This document shows positions 25,150-39,988 of a DNA stretch of 52,989 nucleotides, one piece after another. Positions within the stretch are counted from its first letter, which is position 1; every line of letters begins with the position of its first letter. The position numbers and the translations under genes were made by a program. The stretch is from NCBI RefSeq assembly GCF_002811985.1, contig NZ_NPDU01000030.1:1-52989 (forward strand), in the 5' to 3' direction. The notes below the pieces were generated by a model, which saw nothing but the letters and a program-made list of their open reading frames with translations, was not told where the DNA came from and made no database searches. This DNA is from Leptospira adleri. GTDB taxonomy: Bacteria > Spirochaetota > Leptospiria > Leptospirales > Leptospiraceae.

Positions 25150-25474
25150 TGGAAATTTTGCCTTCCGGGTTCGAATCTTTCGAGAACAACCCACTTATCA
25201 CTTTGATTGTTCCATAAAATTGAACCGTCTCACAGCTTTCCACAAGGTTATTTAAAATTGGATTGATTTTAAGAAATTGTGGGAACTCCCGCAAACTCGA
25301 CGCATAGTTCGTAATTGACAGGAGGGCTCTCAAAAAGGAACGAATCTTTTTACGAAAACCGGACGTTCGACCGCAAAAAGACTTCCGTTTTTTGTCTCAG
25401 TTTCGAACTCGAAGTCGTATGTTTCATCCACAAGAGAGGCGGACAAATGAAAGCCTTTCTTAAAGGAGAATTTT
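25150..25474. promoter_or_regulatory. Intergenic region with a short imperfect palindrome
   Basis: 325 nt between a minus-strand and a plus-strand gene, so it should contain both promoters. TTGTGGGA-AC-TCCCGCAA (25277-25294) is an imperfect palindrome. A TTGACA lies at 25315-25320 without an obvious -10. AAAGGAG precedes the CARDB-like lipoprotein ATG. No coding frame of convincing composition. Confidence 0.4.
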
Positions 25475-26542
<1,068 letters not shown>

Positions 26543-26565
26543 AAAAAATCAAACTTAGTAATGAG

Positions 26566-26608
26566 AATCGTTCGGGACGAATCTGAAAGTCTCGAACGAT
26601 TTTTTTTG
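26566..26608 (+). terminator. Strong Rho-independent terminator
   Basis: A 13-bp stem (AATCGTTCGGGAC / GTCTCGAACGATT with one G-T pair), 10-nt loop, then a run of T. Begins about 24 nt after the CARDB-like lipoprotein stop. Confidence 0.92.
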
Positions 26609-26825
26609 AATCCGAACATTAGAAAAAATGAATTTTCTTTTCGTTCGATTTCAATCACGACGTTCCCGCCTAACGTCGAAAAATCCTAAACGTCGCGCGA
26701 TGGACAAGGAAGAATCCGAATCAAGAGGAGGCGGTAAAACCACAAAACAAACGAATTTTGCCTCGATTAGAATTCAGAGGTCCCGATTCTCGAGAGAAAT
26801 ACCGGTAAAGTCCCGGCTCGATTCG

Positions 26826-27386
26826 TCAGTTTTCGGCCTCTTTTTTCCCGTTGCGGACACGACTCGCTAAAGTTCGCAGTAAAAAAAACGAAACGGAAAT
26901 CGATAGAAGTGGAACCCAAACTGTGATCCATTCCGATTTCAAAACGGAGAGCCCGCGTTCAGTCAAAAAGTTTTTGATTCCGATCGGGGAAACACGGATC
27001 GGCCTGAAGTCGAAAAAGAAACGTTCGGAAGAATAGGGGATTAAAAATCCTACTCCAAGTCCTCCGCTCGTCATCGCGTCCAGAACTCCGTGCGAAACGA
27101 TCGAGACGCATAAAAACAAAAGAACAACCCCGATTCTCGCTCGAAACCATCGCACCAATACACAGGCGAAGAGAGAAAGGAAGAATCCGAATAAAATCGA
27201 ATGACTGAATCCCCGATGACCCAAATCGTCTTCATACGGAATTCCGAATTTAAACGCGATCACATCCGCGTCGGGAAGAATCGAAAATAAGATCCCGACC
27301 AAAAGCAATCGTCCTGGAATGAATTTATTTCCGAATGCGATCCAAAAGGAGATCGGAACCGCGGTGTGAGTCATAATCGTAGGCAT
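26826..27386 (-). CDS. YdjM-like membrane-bound metal-dependent hydrolase
   Basis: 186 residues with about four transmembrane helices. The family's metal-ligand motifs are all present: the N-terminal [33 protein letters not shown] and [13 protein letters not shown]. Predicted inner-membrane hydrolase of the YdjM/DUF457 type; substrate unknown. AGGAA at 7 nt supports ATG 27386. The upstream 217 nt between the CARDB terminator and this gene's stop hold nothing I can support. Confidence 0.87.
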   Translation of the reverse strand: MPTIMTHTAVPISFWIAFGNKFIPGRLLLVGILFSILPDADVIAFKFGIPYEDDLGHRGFSHSILFGFFLSLFACVLVRWFRARIGVVLLFLCVSIVSHGVLDAMTSGGLGVGFLIPYSSERFFFDFRPIRVSPIGIKNFLTERGLSVLKSEWITVWVPLLSISVSFFLLRTLASRVRNGKKEAEN

Positions 27387-27438
27387 ATTAAAATTCCTGA
27401 ATGTTTTAGATGCGGGCGAACCTAATTGAACGAAAATT

Positions 27439-28041
27439 TCATCTTGGGATCGAGATCATTTTCGGAAAACTGCGGACGTTCTCCAGCCATCTTCGAACGT
27501 TCGGAAATCCATCGAAGGAAAATCCTCCGTCTTCCGCGACGTGCGAATAGGCGTACAACGCGATATCCGCGATCGTCAATCGTTCGCCCACGAAAAAATT
27601 CTTACCCCGGAGATGATCTTCCATAACCGAGAATGCCTTGTTGCCCTTGATGTGATTGTTTTCCAGCACGGAAGAATTCTCCCTTCCATCCGCCGCGTAT
27701 TTCATCAACCAGCGATTGACCGCGACAAAGGGTTCGTGACTGTATTGTTCAAAGAACAGCCATTCTAAGATCCGAGTTTGTTCGAGTAGGTCCTTGGAAA
27801 ACAACGGAGTGTCTCTTGTGAGATAGTAGAGGATCGCGTTCGATTCGGGGATATTCGTTCCGTCCTCGAGCTGAAGTACGGGAATTTTTCCGTTCGGGTT
27901 GATTTTTAGGAATTCGGAAGTTTTCGTCTCTCCCTTTCTCGTGTCGACTTCGATCCATTCGAACTGTTGATCCAAAAGAATCAGCGCGGTTCGTATCTTA
28001 TGGCAATTACCGGATACGGTCATTCCGAAGACTTTATACAC
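27439..28041 (-). CDS. Glutathione S-transferase family protein
   Basis: 200 residues. Thioredoxin-fold N-terminal domain with [15 protein letters not shown] (Ser/Cys region of the active site), [14 protein letters not shown] (cis-Pro) and [13 protein letters not shown] (the ES that binds the gamma-Glu of glutathione). The helical C-terminal domain carries the capping motif [19 protein letters not shown]. Cytosolic conjugation or reductase activity is inferred. GTG start at 28041 with AGGAGAAAG upstream. Confidence 0.93.
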   Translation of the reverse strand: MYKVFGMTVSGNCHKIRTALILLDQQFEWIEVDTRKGETKTSEFLKINPNGKIPVLQLEDGTNIPESNAILYYLTRDTPLFSKDLLEQTRILEWLFFEQYSHEPFVAVNRWLMKYAADGRENSSVLENNHIKGNKAFSVMEDHLRGKNFFVGERLTIADIALYAYSHVAEDGGFSFDGFPNVRRWLENVRSFPKMISIPR

Positions 28042-28168
28042 GATTTCACTTTCTCCTAGGCTCGGATTTGAAAAACGATTTTTTGACCGAAGCCGCGAAT
28101 GTATTTCCTTTTTTGAAAGGAATTCTCCGCTTTCGATAAATTCTTAAAAGCCGTTTTGACTTTTCCAT

Positions 28169-28321
28169 TTGACCAGAGGGAGAGTCCGCAAAATTGTACT
28201 TACAGCGTGTCCCGAAATTCCAGTTTTACTGGATCAAAAAGACAAGCCGCAGGAATTCTATTCCAGCATTGGAATCGATTTTTATAAAACCCGATACGAT
28301 CGTATTTCGGAAGAGAAGTAG
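28169..28321 (+). pseudogene. 50-codon remnant resembling the C-terminus of an Asp/Glu racemase
   Basis: Too short for most ORF lists. From TTG 28169 it reads 50 codons to TAG 28321, 9 nt before ilvD. The segment KIVLTACPEIPVLLDQ resembles the second active-site region of aspartate/glutamate racemases (typically CTEIPLL), with Thr replaced by Pro. No upstream part of a racemase is visible, so I read it as a decayed 3' fragment. A short leader ORF for ilvD is the alternative, but it lacks a branched-chain-residue cluster. Confidence 0.4.
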
Positions 28322-28330
28322 GATTTAAAG

Positions 28331-30013
28331 ATGAGCGATAACCTGAAAAAAAGAAGTTCCATGACGACCGACGGAGACAACCGCGCTCCGAACCGCGCGA
28401 TGTTGCGCGCCGTGGGTTTTACGGATGAAGACTTTCACAAACCGATGATCGGAATCGCTTCCACTTGGAGCGAAATCACCCCTTGCAATATTCATATCAA
28501 TAAGCTCGCAGAAAAAGTGAAAGAAGGAGTCCGCACGGCGGGAGGAGTTCCTCAGATCTACGGAACGATCACCGTGTCGGACGGAATCATGATGGGACAC
28601 GAGGGAATGCACTTTTCCCTTCCTTCGAGAGAAGTGATCGCGGATTCGATCGAAATCGTTTCGAACGCGATGAGACACGACGGTGTGATCGCGATCGGCG
28701 GCTGCGATAAAAACATGCCGGGTTGTTTGATGGCGCTTTGCAGACTCGACGTTCCCTCTATTTTTGTCTACGGGGGAACCATTCTTCCTGGAAACTGCGA
28801 CGGACACGACGTGGATATCGTTTCCGTTTTCGAAGCCGTGGGACAAATCAACGCCGGAAAAATTTCGAGAGAAGAATTCGTCCGGATCGAACAGAGCGCG
28901 ATTCCCGGCGCCGGAAGCTGCGGCGGAATGTACACCGCGAACACGATGTCTTCCGCGATCGAGGCCTTGGGAATGAGTCTTCCCGGTTCCGCTTCCATGC
29001 CCGCCGTCAGTTCCAGAAAGTCGAACGACTGCTTCGAAGCCGGCAAGGCTTTGATAGAACTCATCAAAAAGAACATTACTCCGAAGCAGATTCTTACCAA
29101 AAAAGCGTTTGAGAACGCGATTACCGTAGTTCTCGTGTTAGGCGGTTCGACGAACGCAGTGCTTCATTTGATCGCGATCGCGAAGGAGATCGGAGTGGAT
29201 CTTACTCTGGAAGACTTCGATCGTATCAGTAAAAAAACTCCTCACCTCGCGGATTTAAAACCCGGAGGAAAATATTCTATGACCGATCTGGATAAGGTCG
29301 GAGGCGTTCACGGGGTGATGAAATATCTTCTCAAGGAAGGAATGCTTCACGGGGATTGTCTGACCGTAACCGGAAAGACGATCGCGGAAAATTTGAAGGA
29401 CATGTCCGACCTCGTTCCAAATCAGACGATCGTTCATAAGAAAGCGGACGCTCTGCATCCGTCCGGCCCGCTCGTAATCTTAAAGGGAAATCTCGCACCG
29501 GAGGGCGCAGTCGCGAAGATTTCCGGATTGAAAAAGATTTCGATCACCGGTCCGGCGAAAGTGTTCGAATCCGAAGACGACTGTTTTAACGCGATTATGA
29601 ACGATCAAATCAAAGCGGGGGACGTGATCATCATTCGTTACGAAGGTCCGAAGGGCGGACCCGGTATGAGAGAGATGCTCGCGGTTACTTCGGCGCTCGT
29701 CGGAAAAGGACTGGGAGAGGATGTCGGTTTAATGACGGACGGTCGTTTCAGCGGAGGAACCCACGGTCTTGTGGTAGGACATATTTCTCCGGAGGCGTTT
29801 GACGGAGGTCCGATTGCGATCGTCCAAAACGGAGATACCGTTACGATCGATTCTACGAAGAATCTTCTCCAACTGGAAATTTCTCAGGAAGAAATCGACA
29901 AACGACTGAAAAACTGGAAACCGATGGAACCTCGCTACAAATCCGGAGTTCTTGCAAAATACGCGAAGTTGGTTCAGTCGGCGACGAACGGCGCAATCAC
30001 GAATCTGCTTTGA
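28331..30013 (+). CDS. ilvD: Dihydroxy-acid dehydratase
   Basis: 560 residues, standard IlvD length. Catalyses dehydration of dihydroxy-isovalerate and dihydroxy-methylvalerate in valine, isoleucine and leucine/pantothenate synthesis. The iron-sulfur cysteines appear as C52 (TPCNIH), C125 ([10 protein letters not shown]) and C197 ([12 protein letters not shown]). [22 protein letters not shown] at the C-terminus completes the family signature. ATG 28331 preceded by AGGATTTAAAG. Its stop overlaps the following gene's start by 4 nt (TTGA). Confidence 0.97.
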   Translation: MSDNLKKRSSMTTDGDNRAPNRAMLRAVGFTDEDFHKPMIGIASTWSEITPCNIHINKLAEKVKEGVRTAGGVPQIYGTITVSDGIMMGHEGMHFSLPSREVIADSIEIVSNAMRHDGVIAIGGCDKNMPGCLMALCRLDVPSIFVYGGTILPGNCDGHDVDIVSVFEAVGQINAGKISREEFVRIEQSAIPGAGSCGGMYTANTMSSAIEALGMSLPGSASMPAVSSRKSNDCFEAGKALIELIKKNITPKQILTKKAFENAITVVLVLGGSTNAVLHLIAIAKEIGVDLTLEDFDRISKKTPHLADLKPGGKYSMTDLDKVGGVHGVMKYLLKEGMLHGDCLTVTGKTIAENLKDMSDLVPNQTIVHKKADALHPSGPLVILKGNLAPEGAVAKISGLKKISITGPAKVFESEDDCFNAIMNDQIKAGDVIIIRYEGPKGGPGMREMLAVTSALVGKGLGEDVGLMTDGRFSGGTHGLVVGHISPEAFDGGPIAIVQNGDTVTIDSTKNLLQLEISQEEIDKRLKNWKPMEPRYKSGVLAKYAKLVQSATNGAITNLL

Positions 30014-30558
30014 AAACGATCTATCTTGCGGGGCCGGAAGTGTTTTTACCCGAAGCTCTTTCGGTTCTGGAGGATAGAAAATCCCTTTGTTTCTCCGCCG
30101 GCTTTCAGGCGCTTTCCCCTTTCGATTCCGACATTCCGAGAGACTTAGAAAGAAACCGGGATCTCGCTCGAAAGATTTTTTTTGGAAATTGCGAACTGAT
30201 TCGCAAATCGGATATCGTACTCGCGAATTGTAATCCGTTTCGCGGACCTCTCGTCGACGACGGGACCGCGTTCGAAATCGGATACGCGTTCGCGCTCGGA
30301 AAAAATATCTACGGTTACGCGAAATCGCTTCCTCCTTTGCCGGAAATCGTAAAGGGATCGATTTCCACGTTTCCTCATTCTTCCGGTTACGAGATGGACA
30401 AGGACGGTTATTTGTTAAACGAAGACTTCGGTAATTCCCTCAACTTGATGCTGCAATACGCGATCGAGAACCGAGGAGTTTTGGTCGAAGGAGAATTCGA
30501 AGACGTCCTGAAGGAAATCGCCGAAAGGGAATCGGTCTTTGGCAAAGAGAAGAATTAA
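30010..30558 (+). CDS. Nucleoside 2-deoxyribosyltransferase family protein
   Basis: 182 residues. The N-terminal [13 protein letters not shown], the central [34 protein letters not shown] (catalytic Glu within FEIGYA) and the length fit the nucleoside 2-deoxyribosyltransferase family, which exchanges bases on deoxynucleosides or hydrolyses nucleotides. Cytosolic. TTG start overlapping the ilvD stop. The link with ilvD is positional only. Confidence 0.87.
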   Translation: MKTIYLAGPEVFLPEALSVLEDRKSLCFSAGFQALSPFDSDIPRDLERNRDLARKIFFGNCELIRKSDIVLANCNPFRGPLVDDGTAFEIGYAFALGKNIYGYAKSLPPLPEIVKGSISTFPHSSGYEMDKDGYLLNEDFGNSLNLMLQYAIENRGVLVEGEFEDVLKEIAERESVFGKEKN

Positions 30559-30576
30559 GAAATCGGGAAAAATTTC

Positions 30577-31353
30577 TCATTCGTTGTTGACTACGACTTC
30601 CTTTTCCACTTGTCCCATACTTTTAAAATAAAATCTCGTGTTGTATAAACTTCCTTCCAGATAAATGTAAATCCATTCGGAGATATAACTCGTCTGCGGA
30701 ACGGACTGTGTCACCGAGACCAATCTCTGATTTTCCAAAACGTATTTTGTGGAACAGATCTCTTGGTTGATCGAATCCATGGAACATTCCAGAATTCTAA
30801 TGAATTGTCGATCCATGGACGGCGCGAGTGTATAATATTTTTTGAATTCGATTTCTCCGCTTTTTGCCATTCCGATCGAACCGAGCAGTTTTTCCTCGTT
30901 CGGTTTTCCGGCGACCCGTATTCCGGTGATGAATATTTCCTCGGACCGGTAAGGGATGTCTTTCGTATTTTTGTCGATTTGATTTTGGACAAGATCGTTC
31001 TTTAGGAAGGTTCTTTCAATCGTTTCATAATATTCTAATTTAGATTCGTCCCATTGAATTTCGTTTATTAGGAATTTTGCGTATTTCTGAGAGTATTCTT
31101 TTTCTTGGAGGAGATATATTTCAGCGAGATCTCGGTCCTGTTTCGACAGGTTCGGTGTTTTTGCGGCAGGACGATACCAATCGATTTTTCTAAAATAGGA
31201 GTCGAGTATTCGATTCTTGAATCTGTGGCCCTGCTTTGCGTAGAGCTCGTTTCTTTTCAAGATGAGATATGCGATTTGTTTGTTTCCAATTTCGGAGAAG
31301 ACGGAAAAGGAAATGCCGCCTAGAAGAAAGAGAAAGAATATTTTTCGAGTCAT
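30577..31353 (-). CDS. Exported YARHG-domain protein
   Basis: 258 residues from ATG 31353, with signal peptide IFFLFLLGGISFSVFS. Directly after it lies KRNELYAKQGHRFKNRILDSYFRKIDWYRP, a recognisable YARHG domain (a short extracellular domain in surface-associated bacterial proteins). The C-terminal half appears beta-rich with two Cys (ILECSMDS, EICSTKY) that could form a disulfide. The frame is open upstream to 31536, but that part is Lys/Cys-rich and precedes the signal peptide, so it is not used. Function unknown. Confidence 0.8.
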   Translation of the reverse strand: MTRKIFFLFLLGGISFSVFSEIGNKQIAYLILKRNELYAKQGHRFKNRILDSYFRKIDWYRPAAKTPNLSKQDRDLAEIYLLQEKEYSQKYAKFLINEIQWDESKLEYYETIERTFLKNDLVQNQIDKNTKDIPYRSEEIFITGIRVAGKPNEEKLLGSIGMAKSGEIEFKKYYTLAPSMDRQFIRILECSMDSINQEICSTKYVLENQRLVSVTQSVPQTSYISEWIYIYLEGSLYNTRFYFKSMGQVEKEVVVNNE

Positions 31354-31748
31354 GATGGTCCGTTTTGCAACTTTTCGATCGAAATCTTTGGTCTTTTTGA
31401 AATCCCTTGTAAGAGGTTTGAAAAATTTCGTTCGACAAGAGTTGCTTTTACAACAAATCAGATGGCGAACGTTGTGCGGAATTGTTCCATTCTTGAAAGA
31501 TATTTCCGTTTGCCAGATATGTTTTTTGGAAACCATCTAACCCGCGTACAAGAACCGAGTTCTTGCTGATTGCCTAAGGTTCGTTCAATCGGCTAAGGAC
31601 GGAAGAATCCAGAATCTATTTTAAGCACGATTCGATCTTTCCGGACAGTTCTTCCAAAAGAAATCCGGAAACGTTTCTTTCGGAAGAAGCAATCCTTCTT
31701 ATTGGCGCGCCGCTTTTTAAAAAAAGTTACACGTCCATCCGTACAAAT
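31354..31748. other. Intergenic region with an interrupted hairpin
   Basis: 395 nt between two minus-strand genes. A hairpin of 7 + 7 bp separated by one mismatch (31649-31688: TTCTTCC-A-AAAGAAA / TTTCTTT-C-GGAAGAA, 10-nt loop) lies about 60 nt downstream of the hydrolase gene and may end its transcript, though without a clear T-run. The rest should hold the YARHG gene promoter. No coding frame supported. Confidence 0.45.
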
Positions 31749-32879
31749 TCAAAACAAAGATACTAATAGGCTCGGTTTGGAATATGGAGTTCCGTGTACG
31801 GCTTCCGGATCGGAAATCGTAATCACATCCAAACCGGTTTTGAGATATTGAGCCAGTCCTTGCAGTTCGGAATGACTGAAAAACGGGTCCTTGTCGAGCC
31901 ATACTACTTTGAGATTAAACCCAGCCCAGATATTCGGTGAAATTTGTAAACGAGGACGGGATTCAGTAGTTTCTCCCGAAGGATCCAAACCGACTACGTT
32001 TGCTCCAGCGGGATATGGCTCCAAATTATTCATAAGCGGAATTTCGCTTGGAGTGGGTGCTCCCGAAACGGGCACACCATTGATCGAATATTTTGTACCC
32101 AGAAAAAAATCGTTCGGGCTTTGTACGAAATTTCCAAAGGCTATGACCGGCGGATAGGGTTCGAATTCTACGATCTTTTGAATTTTAAAATTCCATACCA
32201 GACTTTTGGCTGAATTGGGATCGCTCATATCCGTATCTCCCGGATACCACGGCAATGGCGACGGAATATCACTTGCGATCAAAATCGTAGTTTCGATTCC
32301 AAAGCTGGAAAGAAGATTTCCTCCCAAACCTCGTGTGACGAATTGATTTTGGATGATCTGAATGACAAGCCCGCCTAAACTATGCCCTACAATCGTCTGA
32401 ATTTTTTTCCCCTCGGTCACCGTCATTTGGGATAACAAGGCTCGAAGCGCATCTGCGTAGTGAATCAGAGTAAGGTCGCTTACGTATTTCGGCGAGGAGG
32501 CGGAACCCTGGCTCATGGTGCTTTCACCGTGTCCCGGTAAATCCAATATGTAAACGGTGTGAGCCTTCGATTGATTGATCAATTCTTTGGCAAGCGGTTC
32601 GTAGATCGTGCCGTTGTCGCCGAATCCGTGGACGCACAAAACACTTTTAAGTTTTGGATCTAAGATGATCCCGGTTTTTTTGTATTTGATTACGTTTAAT
32701 CTGTAGTTCGTTGTCTGGCCGTTGTAAAAATTACGACCTATCACATCGTAAGTTAATACGGTTCTTTCGTAGGCCGCGCTCACCGACTGAGTAACGAACA
32801 AAGCGAACGTCACAAAAATTGCGATTCCGGTTTTTCGAAATAGGAAACGAATTCTAAAATTGTCCCAACTTCTTTTCAT
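31749..32879 (-). CDS. Exported alpha/beta hydrolase (lipase/esterase-like)
   Basis: 376 residues. Signal peptide TGIAIFVTFALFVTQSVSAA. Alpha/beta-hydrolase features: VLCVHGFGDNGTIYEPLA (oxyanion loop), LDLPGHGEST, the nucleophile elbow VGHSLGG, and near the C-terminus VVWLDKDPFFSHSELQ, TISDPEAVHGTPY with candidate acid and His. Predicted periplasmic or secreted esterase/lipase; substrate unknown. GGAG at 8 nt supports ATG 32879. Monocistronic. Confidence 0.85.
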   Translation of the reverse strand: MKRSWDNFRIRFLFRKTGIAIFVTFALFVTQSVSAAYERTVLTYDVIGRNFYNGQTTNYRLNVIKYKKTGIILDPKLKSVLCVHGFGDNGTIYEPLAKELINQSKAHTVYILDLPGHGESTMSQGSASSPKYVSDLTLIHYADALRALLSQMTVTEGKKIQTIVGHSLGGLVIQIIQNQFVTRGLGGNLLSSFGIETTILIASDIPSPLPWYPGDTDMSDPNSAKSLVWNFKIQKIVEFEPYPPVIAFGNFVQSPNDFFLGTKYSINGVPVSGAPTPSEIPLMNNLEPYPAGANVVGLDPSGETTESRPRLQISPNIWAGFNLKVVWLDKDPFFSHSELQGLAQYLKTGLDVITISDPEAVHGTPYSKPSLLVSLF

Positions 32880-33222
32880 GAATTTTCTCCAGTTCTAATT
32901 TGATGAAGAAAACTCGACTCTATTGAGGAAATATTTTTGATACTTTGAAGGCGAATCTCAGTATAGCTTTTCGATTTCGTCAATTATAATTTAAAAAAAA
33001 CGTCAATTAAATTCTTAATAAACAAAACTATAATAGAAATGAAATTGATTAGATTCTGTTTCCAGGCGTTTTATTTTCCGTTTTTAATCGCTATTTATTC
33101 CGGTTCAGAATAAGAACCTGTCCCAATACTGGGACAGGTTCTTGCAGCTTGATCTTTCCGACAAAATAAAATGGGATTTTGGGACGCGCTGTAAATAAAA
33201 CTGAATTTAGAATGTGATTCAC
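32880..33222. other. AT-rich intergenic region with a 14-bp perfect hairpin
   Basis: 343 nt. The part nearest the hydrolase gene is strongly AT-rich and probably holds its promoter. At 33112-33143 lies a perfect stem AAGAACCTGTCCCA / TGGGACAGGTTCTT with loop ATAC, about 80 nt downstream of the icmF stop. It could act as a terminator or transcript-stabilising structure, but no T-run follows on the minus strand. Confidence 0.6.
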
Positions 33223-36600
<3,378 letters not shown>

Positions 36601-36635
36601 GTTCATTCTTCTATTATATATTAAAAAAACTGAAT

Positions 36636-37439
<804 letters not shown>

Positions 37440-37580
37440 GCAAAAGACTGCTTTTCGAACGAGTGTTCAATAATTATTAGATTTAGAATTCATTGTACCG
37501 AATGGAATCGATTCCATCAAGTTGGATTTTTTATACCGGCTTGTTCTTTATAGGAAGTACGTTAGGAGAAAGGGAAAAAT

Positions 37581-38540
37581 ATGAGTTGGTTTCAAGACAG
37601 TTTTTGGTTTGGGAATGGATTTTTAGAAACGTTGCGTGGAACCGCCTTGGATCCTGCCTTGGGTTGGATGAGCCTTTTGTTTCATCATCTCGGAGGAAAT
37701 CTTTTCTTTATGATTCTTCTTTCGAGCGTTTATATTTTTTGGGATCGTAAACTCGGGATTAGACTCGGGATCGGACTTCTTTCCTCGGGGATCGTGAACG
37801 GATTGGCGAAAGCTTTTTTTGAAAGTCCAAGACCCTTGCTCGCCTGGATGGGTCCGGGTAGTCTGACGGAATTTGCATACGGATTTCCTTCGGGGCACGT
37901 GCAGAGTTCGGTCGTGATCTGGGGACTCATTTTTTTAAACACAAAATCAAGGCCGCTTCGGTTTATCGCGGGAATCGTAATTCTTCTGATGCCTCTTTCG
38001 AGGATGTACGCGGGAGTTCATTTTCCGGGCGACGTTCTCGGAGGTTTTGTCTTAGGACTTCTCGGGTTATTGTCCGTTCAATTTTTGTTTCGATACGTAC
38101 CGGAATTGGAAACTGCGCATCCGTTTCCGGGACAAAATCTTTCCAATACGAAAACTCTTTCTTTGGTGATCGTCGTGATCACGCTTCCCTCGGTCCTCTT
38201 ACATTCGGATCGAGTTGGAATCGAAAAAGCGAAGTCTTATGAACAGGTGATTTCCGCGAGTGGAGCGCTCGCCGGATTTTTGATCGGAATTCTGATGTCG
38301 AAATATCATTCCTTGGATTGGAAGCCGATGAAGACTTGGGATGAAAGCGCGAAAAGAACCGCGATCTTGATCGCGGGAGTTATGTTTTTCTATTTTCTTC
38401 CGGGTTATCTAGTTCAAAAACTCCTCCCCGAAAATCCGGTTGCAAGATACCTTAGGTACGGGATCGTTAGCAGTTACATCGGTTTTTTCTCCGTATATCT
38501 ATTATCACTTTGGAGAGAGAAAACAGATTTCAAAAAATAG
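37581..38540 (+). CDS. PAP2-family membrane phosphatase
   Basis: 319 residues, several transmembrane helices. The three PAP2 motifs are visible: KAFFESPRP (motif 1), FPSGHVQSS (motif 2, catalytic His) and [16 protein letters not shown] (motif 3). Candidate lipid phosphatase acting on phosphatidate, undecaprenyl diphosphate or a similar substrate in the inner membrane. A long hydrophobic C-terminal extension beyond the PAP2 core adds further helices. ATG 37581 preceded by GGAGAAAGGG. Ends 1 nt before the flippase gene. Confidence 0.9.
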   Translation: MSWFQDSFWFGNGFLETLRGTALDPALGWMSLLFHHLGGNLFFMILLSSVYIFWDRKLGIRLGIGLLSSGIVNGLAKAFFESPRPLLAWMGPGSLTEFAYGFPSGHVQSSVVIWGLIFLNTKSRPLRFIAGIVILLMPLSRMYAGVHFPGDVLGGFVLGLLGLLSVQFLFRYVPELETAHPFPGQNLSNTKTLSLVIVVITLPSVLLHSDRVGIEKAKSYEQVISASGALAGFLIGILMSKYHSLDWKPMKTWDESAKRTAILIAGVMFFYFLPGYLVQKLLPENPVARYLRYGIVSSYIGFFSVYLLSLWREKTDFKK

Positions 38541-38541
38541 A

Positions 38542-39828
38542 ATGTTAAAACTTTCAGGGAAGGTGAAAAAAGTTTCGAACCTCGTGGTTCAATTCCGGAG
38601 ATCCGGAATGTTCAAGTCTTCCCTGTTCGTAAGCATTTCCAAAGCGGTATCTTCGCTGCTCAATCTTGTGTTTATGGTCTATTCCGTAAACATACTCACA
38701 AAAAGCGAGAACGGACTTTTTCAATACTACGCCGGATTCTTACCCGTGCTTCTCGCGATCGCGGAATTCGGACTTCCGGCCGCGCTCGTAAAATTTCTTG
38801 CACCCGTAACCGGAGACAAACAAAAGATCGGAGTTTTATTATCCTCTTCGATGTGGATCAAGTTGGGAGCGCTCGGAGCTCTGGCGCTGATCAGCTTGAT
38901 CGGCGCAGTGCTGCTCCGGGAAAGTTCTATCGTAGTCGCGCTATTGGTTTTGGGAAGTTTCGTACTTTCGTTCAATTCTTTTTTTGAAAGCATCTTCATC
39001 TGTTTCGGAAATTATATTTCTTTGTCGTTTTGGAATCCGCTTCCGAATTTGGTGCGGCTTCTCGTTTTGTATCTCGCGGATCATCTTTCCCAAAGAGCGC
39101 TCGGACATCTGGACATACTCGCGATTTTTACGGCTTCTCCTTTGTTTGTGTTGGTTCTGTTCTTTTTTGTGTTTCCGAGAAATCAACTCTATTGGAGCGG
39201 CGCGAAGGAACAGGTGAGGGAGATGACTTCGACCCTGACTTCGTTTAACGGATACGCTTTTCTCGCGTCGATTTTTGCGATGATTTCGGACCGGATGGAA
39301 ATCTTTTTTTTGAAGTGGTATCATTCGCAGGAATCGGCCGCAGTCTACGGGACCGCCTTACAGTTGTTCAGCGGTTTCGTGATTTTATTTTCGGTGATCA
39401 ATTCGCTGATCTATCCGAAACTATCAAGGCTTGTGGACTCGGACGAATTTCCGAAATTTCTCTGGAAGTCGATGTTGCTCGCGGTGGGAATGGCCGTGTT
39501 GTTGTCGCCCGGATTTTTTCTCGCGGAATGGATTTTGAATCTGCTTTTCCGCGGGAAATACGCGGACTCGATCGGTGTTTTTCAGATCCTCTATCCGAAC
39601 TACATGCTGCAGCTCGTCTTTTCCCCCTTGGGGATCGCGTTATTCGCGCTTGGGCAGCCAAGGATGCTCGCGTTTCTCGCCTTATTACGATTGGTCTGCG
39701 GACTCGTGCTCGCCAATCTGCTGATTCCCGATTACGGACCGACGGGTGCCGCCTCTTCTTATTTCTTGGGTCAGATCGTATCCTGGCTCATATTGACCGG
39801 ATACTTCCTTGCGTTTTTCCGAAGATGA
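38542..39828 (+). CDS. Polysaccharide/lipid flippase of the MATE-like superfamily
   Basis: 428 residues with about 12 hydrophobic helices. The N-terminus SLFVSISKAVSSLLNLVFMVYSVNILTKSENGLFQYYAGFLP and later ALVKFLAPVTGD fit Wzx/MurJ-like oligosaccharide flippases (the start of the fold is an Asn/Leu-rich helix followed by a Gly-Leu-Tyr turn). ATG 38542 is 1 nt after the PAP2 stop; a frame starting earlier would run inside PAP2. Probably moves a lipid-linked glycan across the inner membrane; which glycan cannot be told. Confidence 0.83.
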   Translation: MLKLSGKVKKVSNLVVQFRRSGMFKSSLFVSISKAVSSLLNLVFMVYSVNILTKSENGLFQYYAGFLPVLLAIAEFGLPAALVKFLAPVTGDKQKIGVLLSSSMWIKLGALGALALISLIGAVLLRESSIVVALLVLGSFVLSFNSFFESIFICFGNYISLSFWNPLPNLVRLLVLYLADHLSQRALGHLDILAIFTASPLFVLVLFFFVFPRNQLYWSGAKEQVREMTSTLTSFNGYAFLASIFAMISDRMEIFFLKWYHSQESAAVYGTALQLFSGFVILFSVINSLIYPKLSRLVDSDEFPKFLWKSMLLAVGMAVLLSPGFFLAEWILNLLFRGKYADSIGVFQILYPNYMLQLVFSPLGIALFALGQPRMLAFLALLRLVCGLVLANLLIPDYGPTGAASSYFLGQIVSWLILTGYFLAFFRR

Positions 39829-39988
39829 AATCCTAAGTTGTCGGGAAGGGAGGCGCTGTGGCGGTTCCGCTTCGCGGACCGGGCTCTCCGCTATAGTCAA
39901 TAAATTCAAAAATTCTAAATTAGTAAAAATGAATTTAACAATCAATTTATTGACTCCGCGTCGATCCCTACCGCAGGATCGAAAAGGA
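39829..39988. other. Short intergenic with a GC-rich hairpin
   Basis: 160 nt, with an unusual GC-rich patch at 39852-39895. Within it, GGTTCCGC-TTC-GCGGACC (39863-39880) forms a tight hairpin with one bulge. The patch differs in composition from the AT-rich remainder and could be a terminator-like element or a fragment of a dispersed repeat. Confidence 0.4.

Noticed and set aside
25164..25180. GGGTTCGAATC resembling a tRNA T-loop
   Set aside because: No acceptor, D-arm or anticodon arm around it.
24743..25333. 196-codon minus-strand frame over the YciI region
   Set aside because: It covers the adenylate-cyclase 3' end and YciI-like gene in a different frame, and is Arg/Ser-rich without motifs.
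26628..26870. 80-codon plus-strand frame after the CARDB terminator
   Set aside because: Arg-rich composition, no ribosome site, and overlap with the 3' end of the YdjM-like gene.
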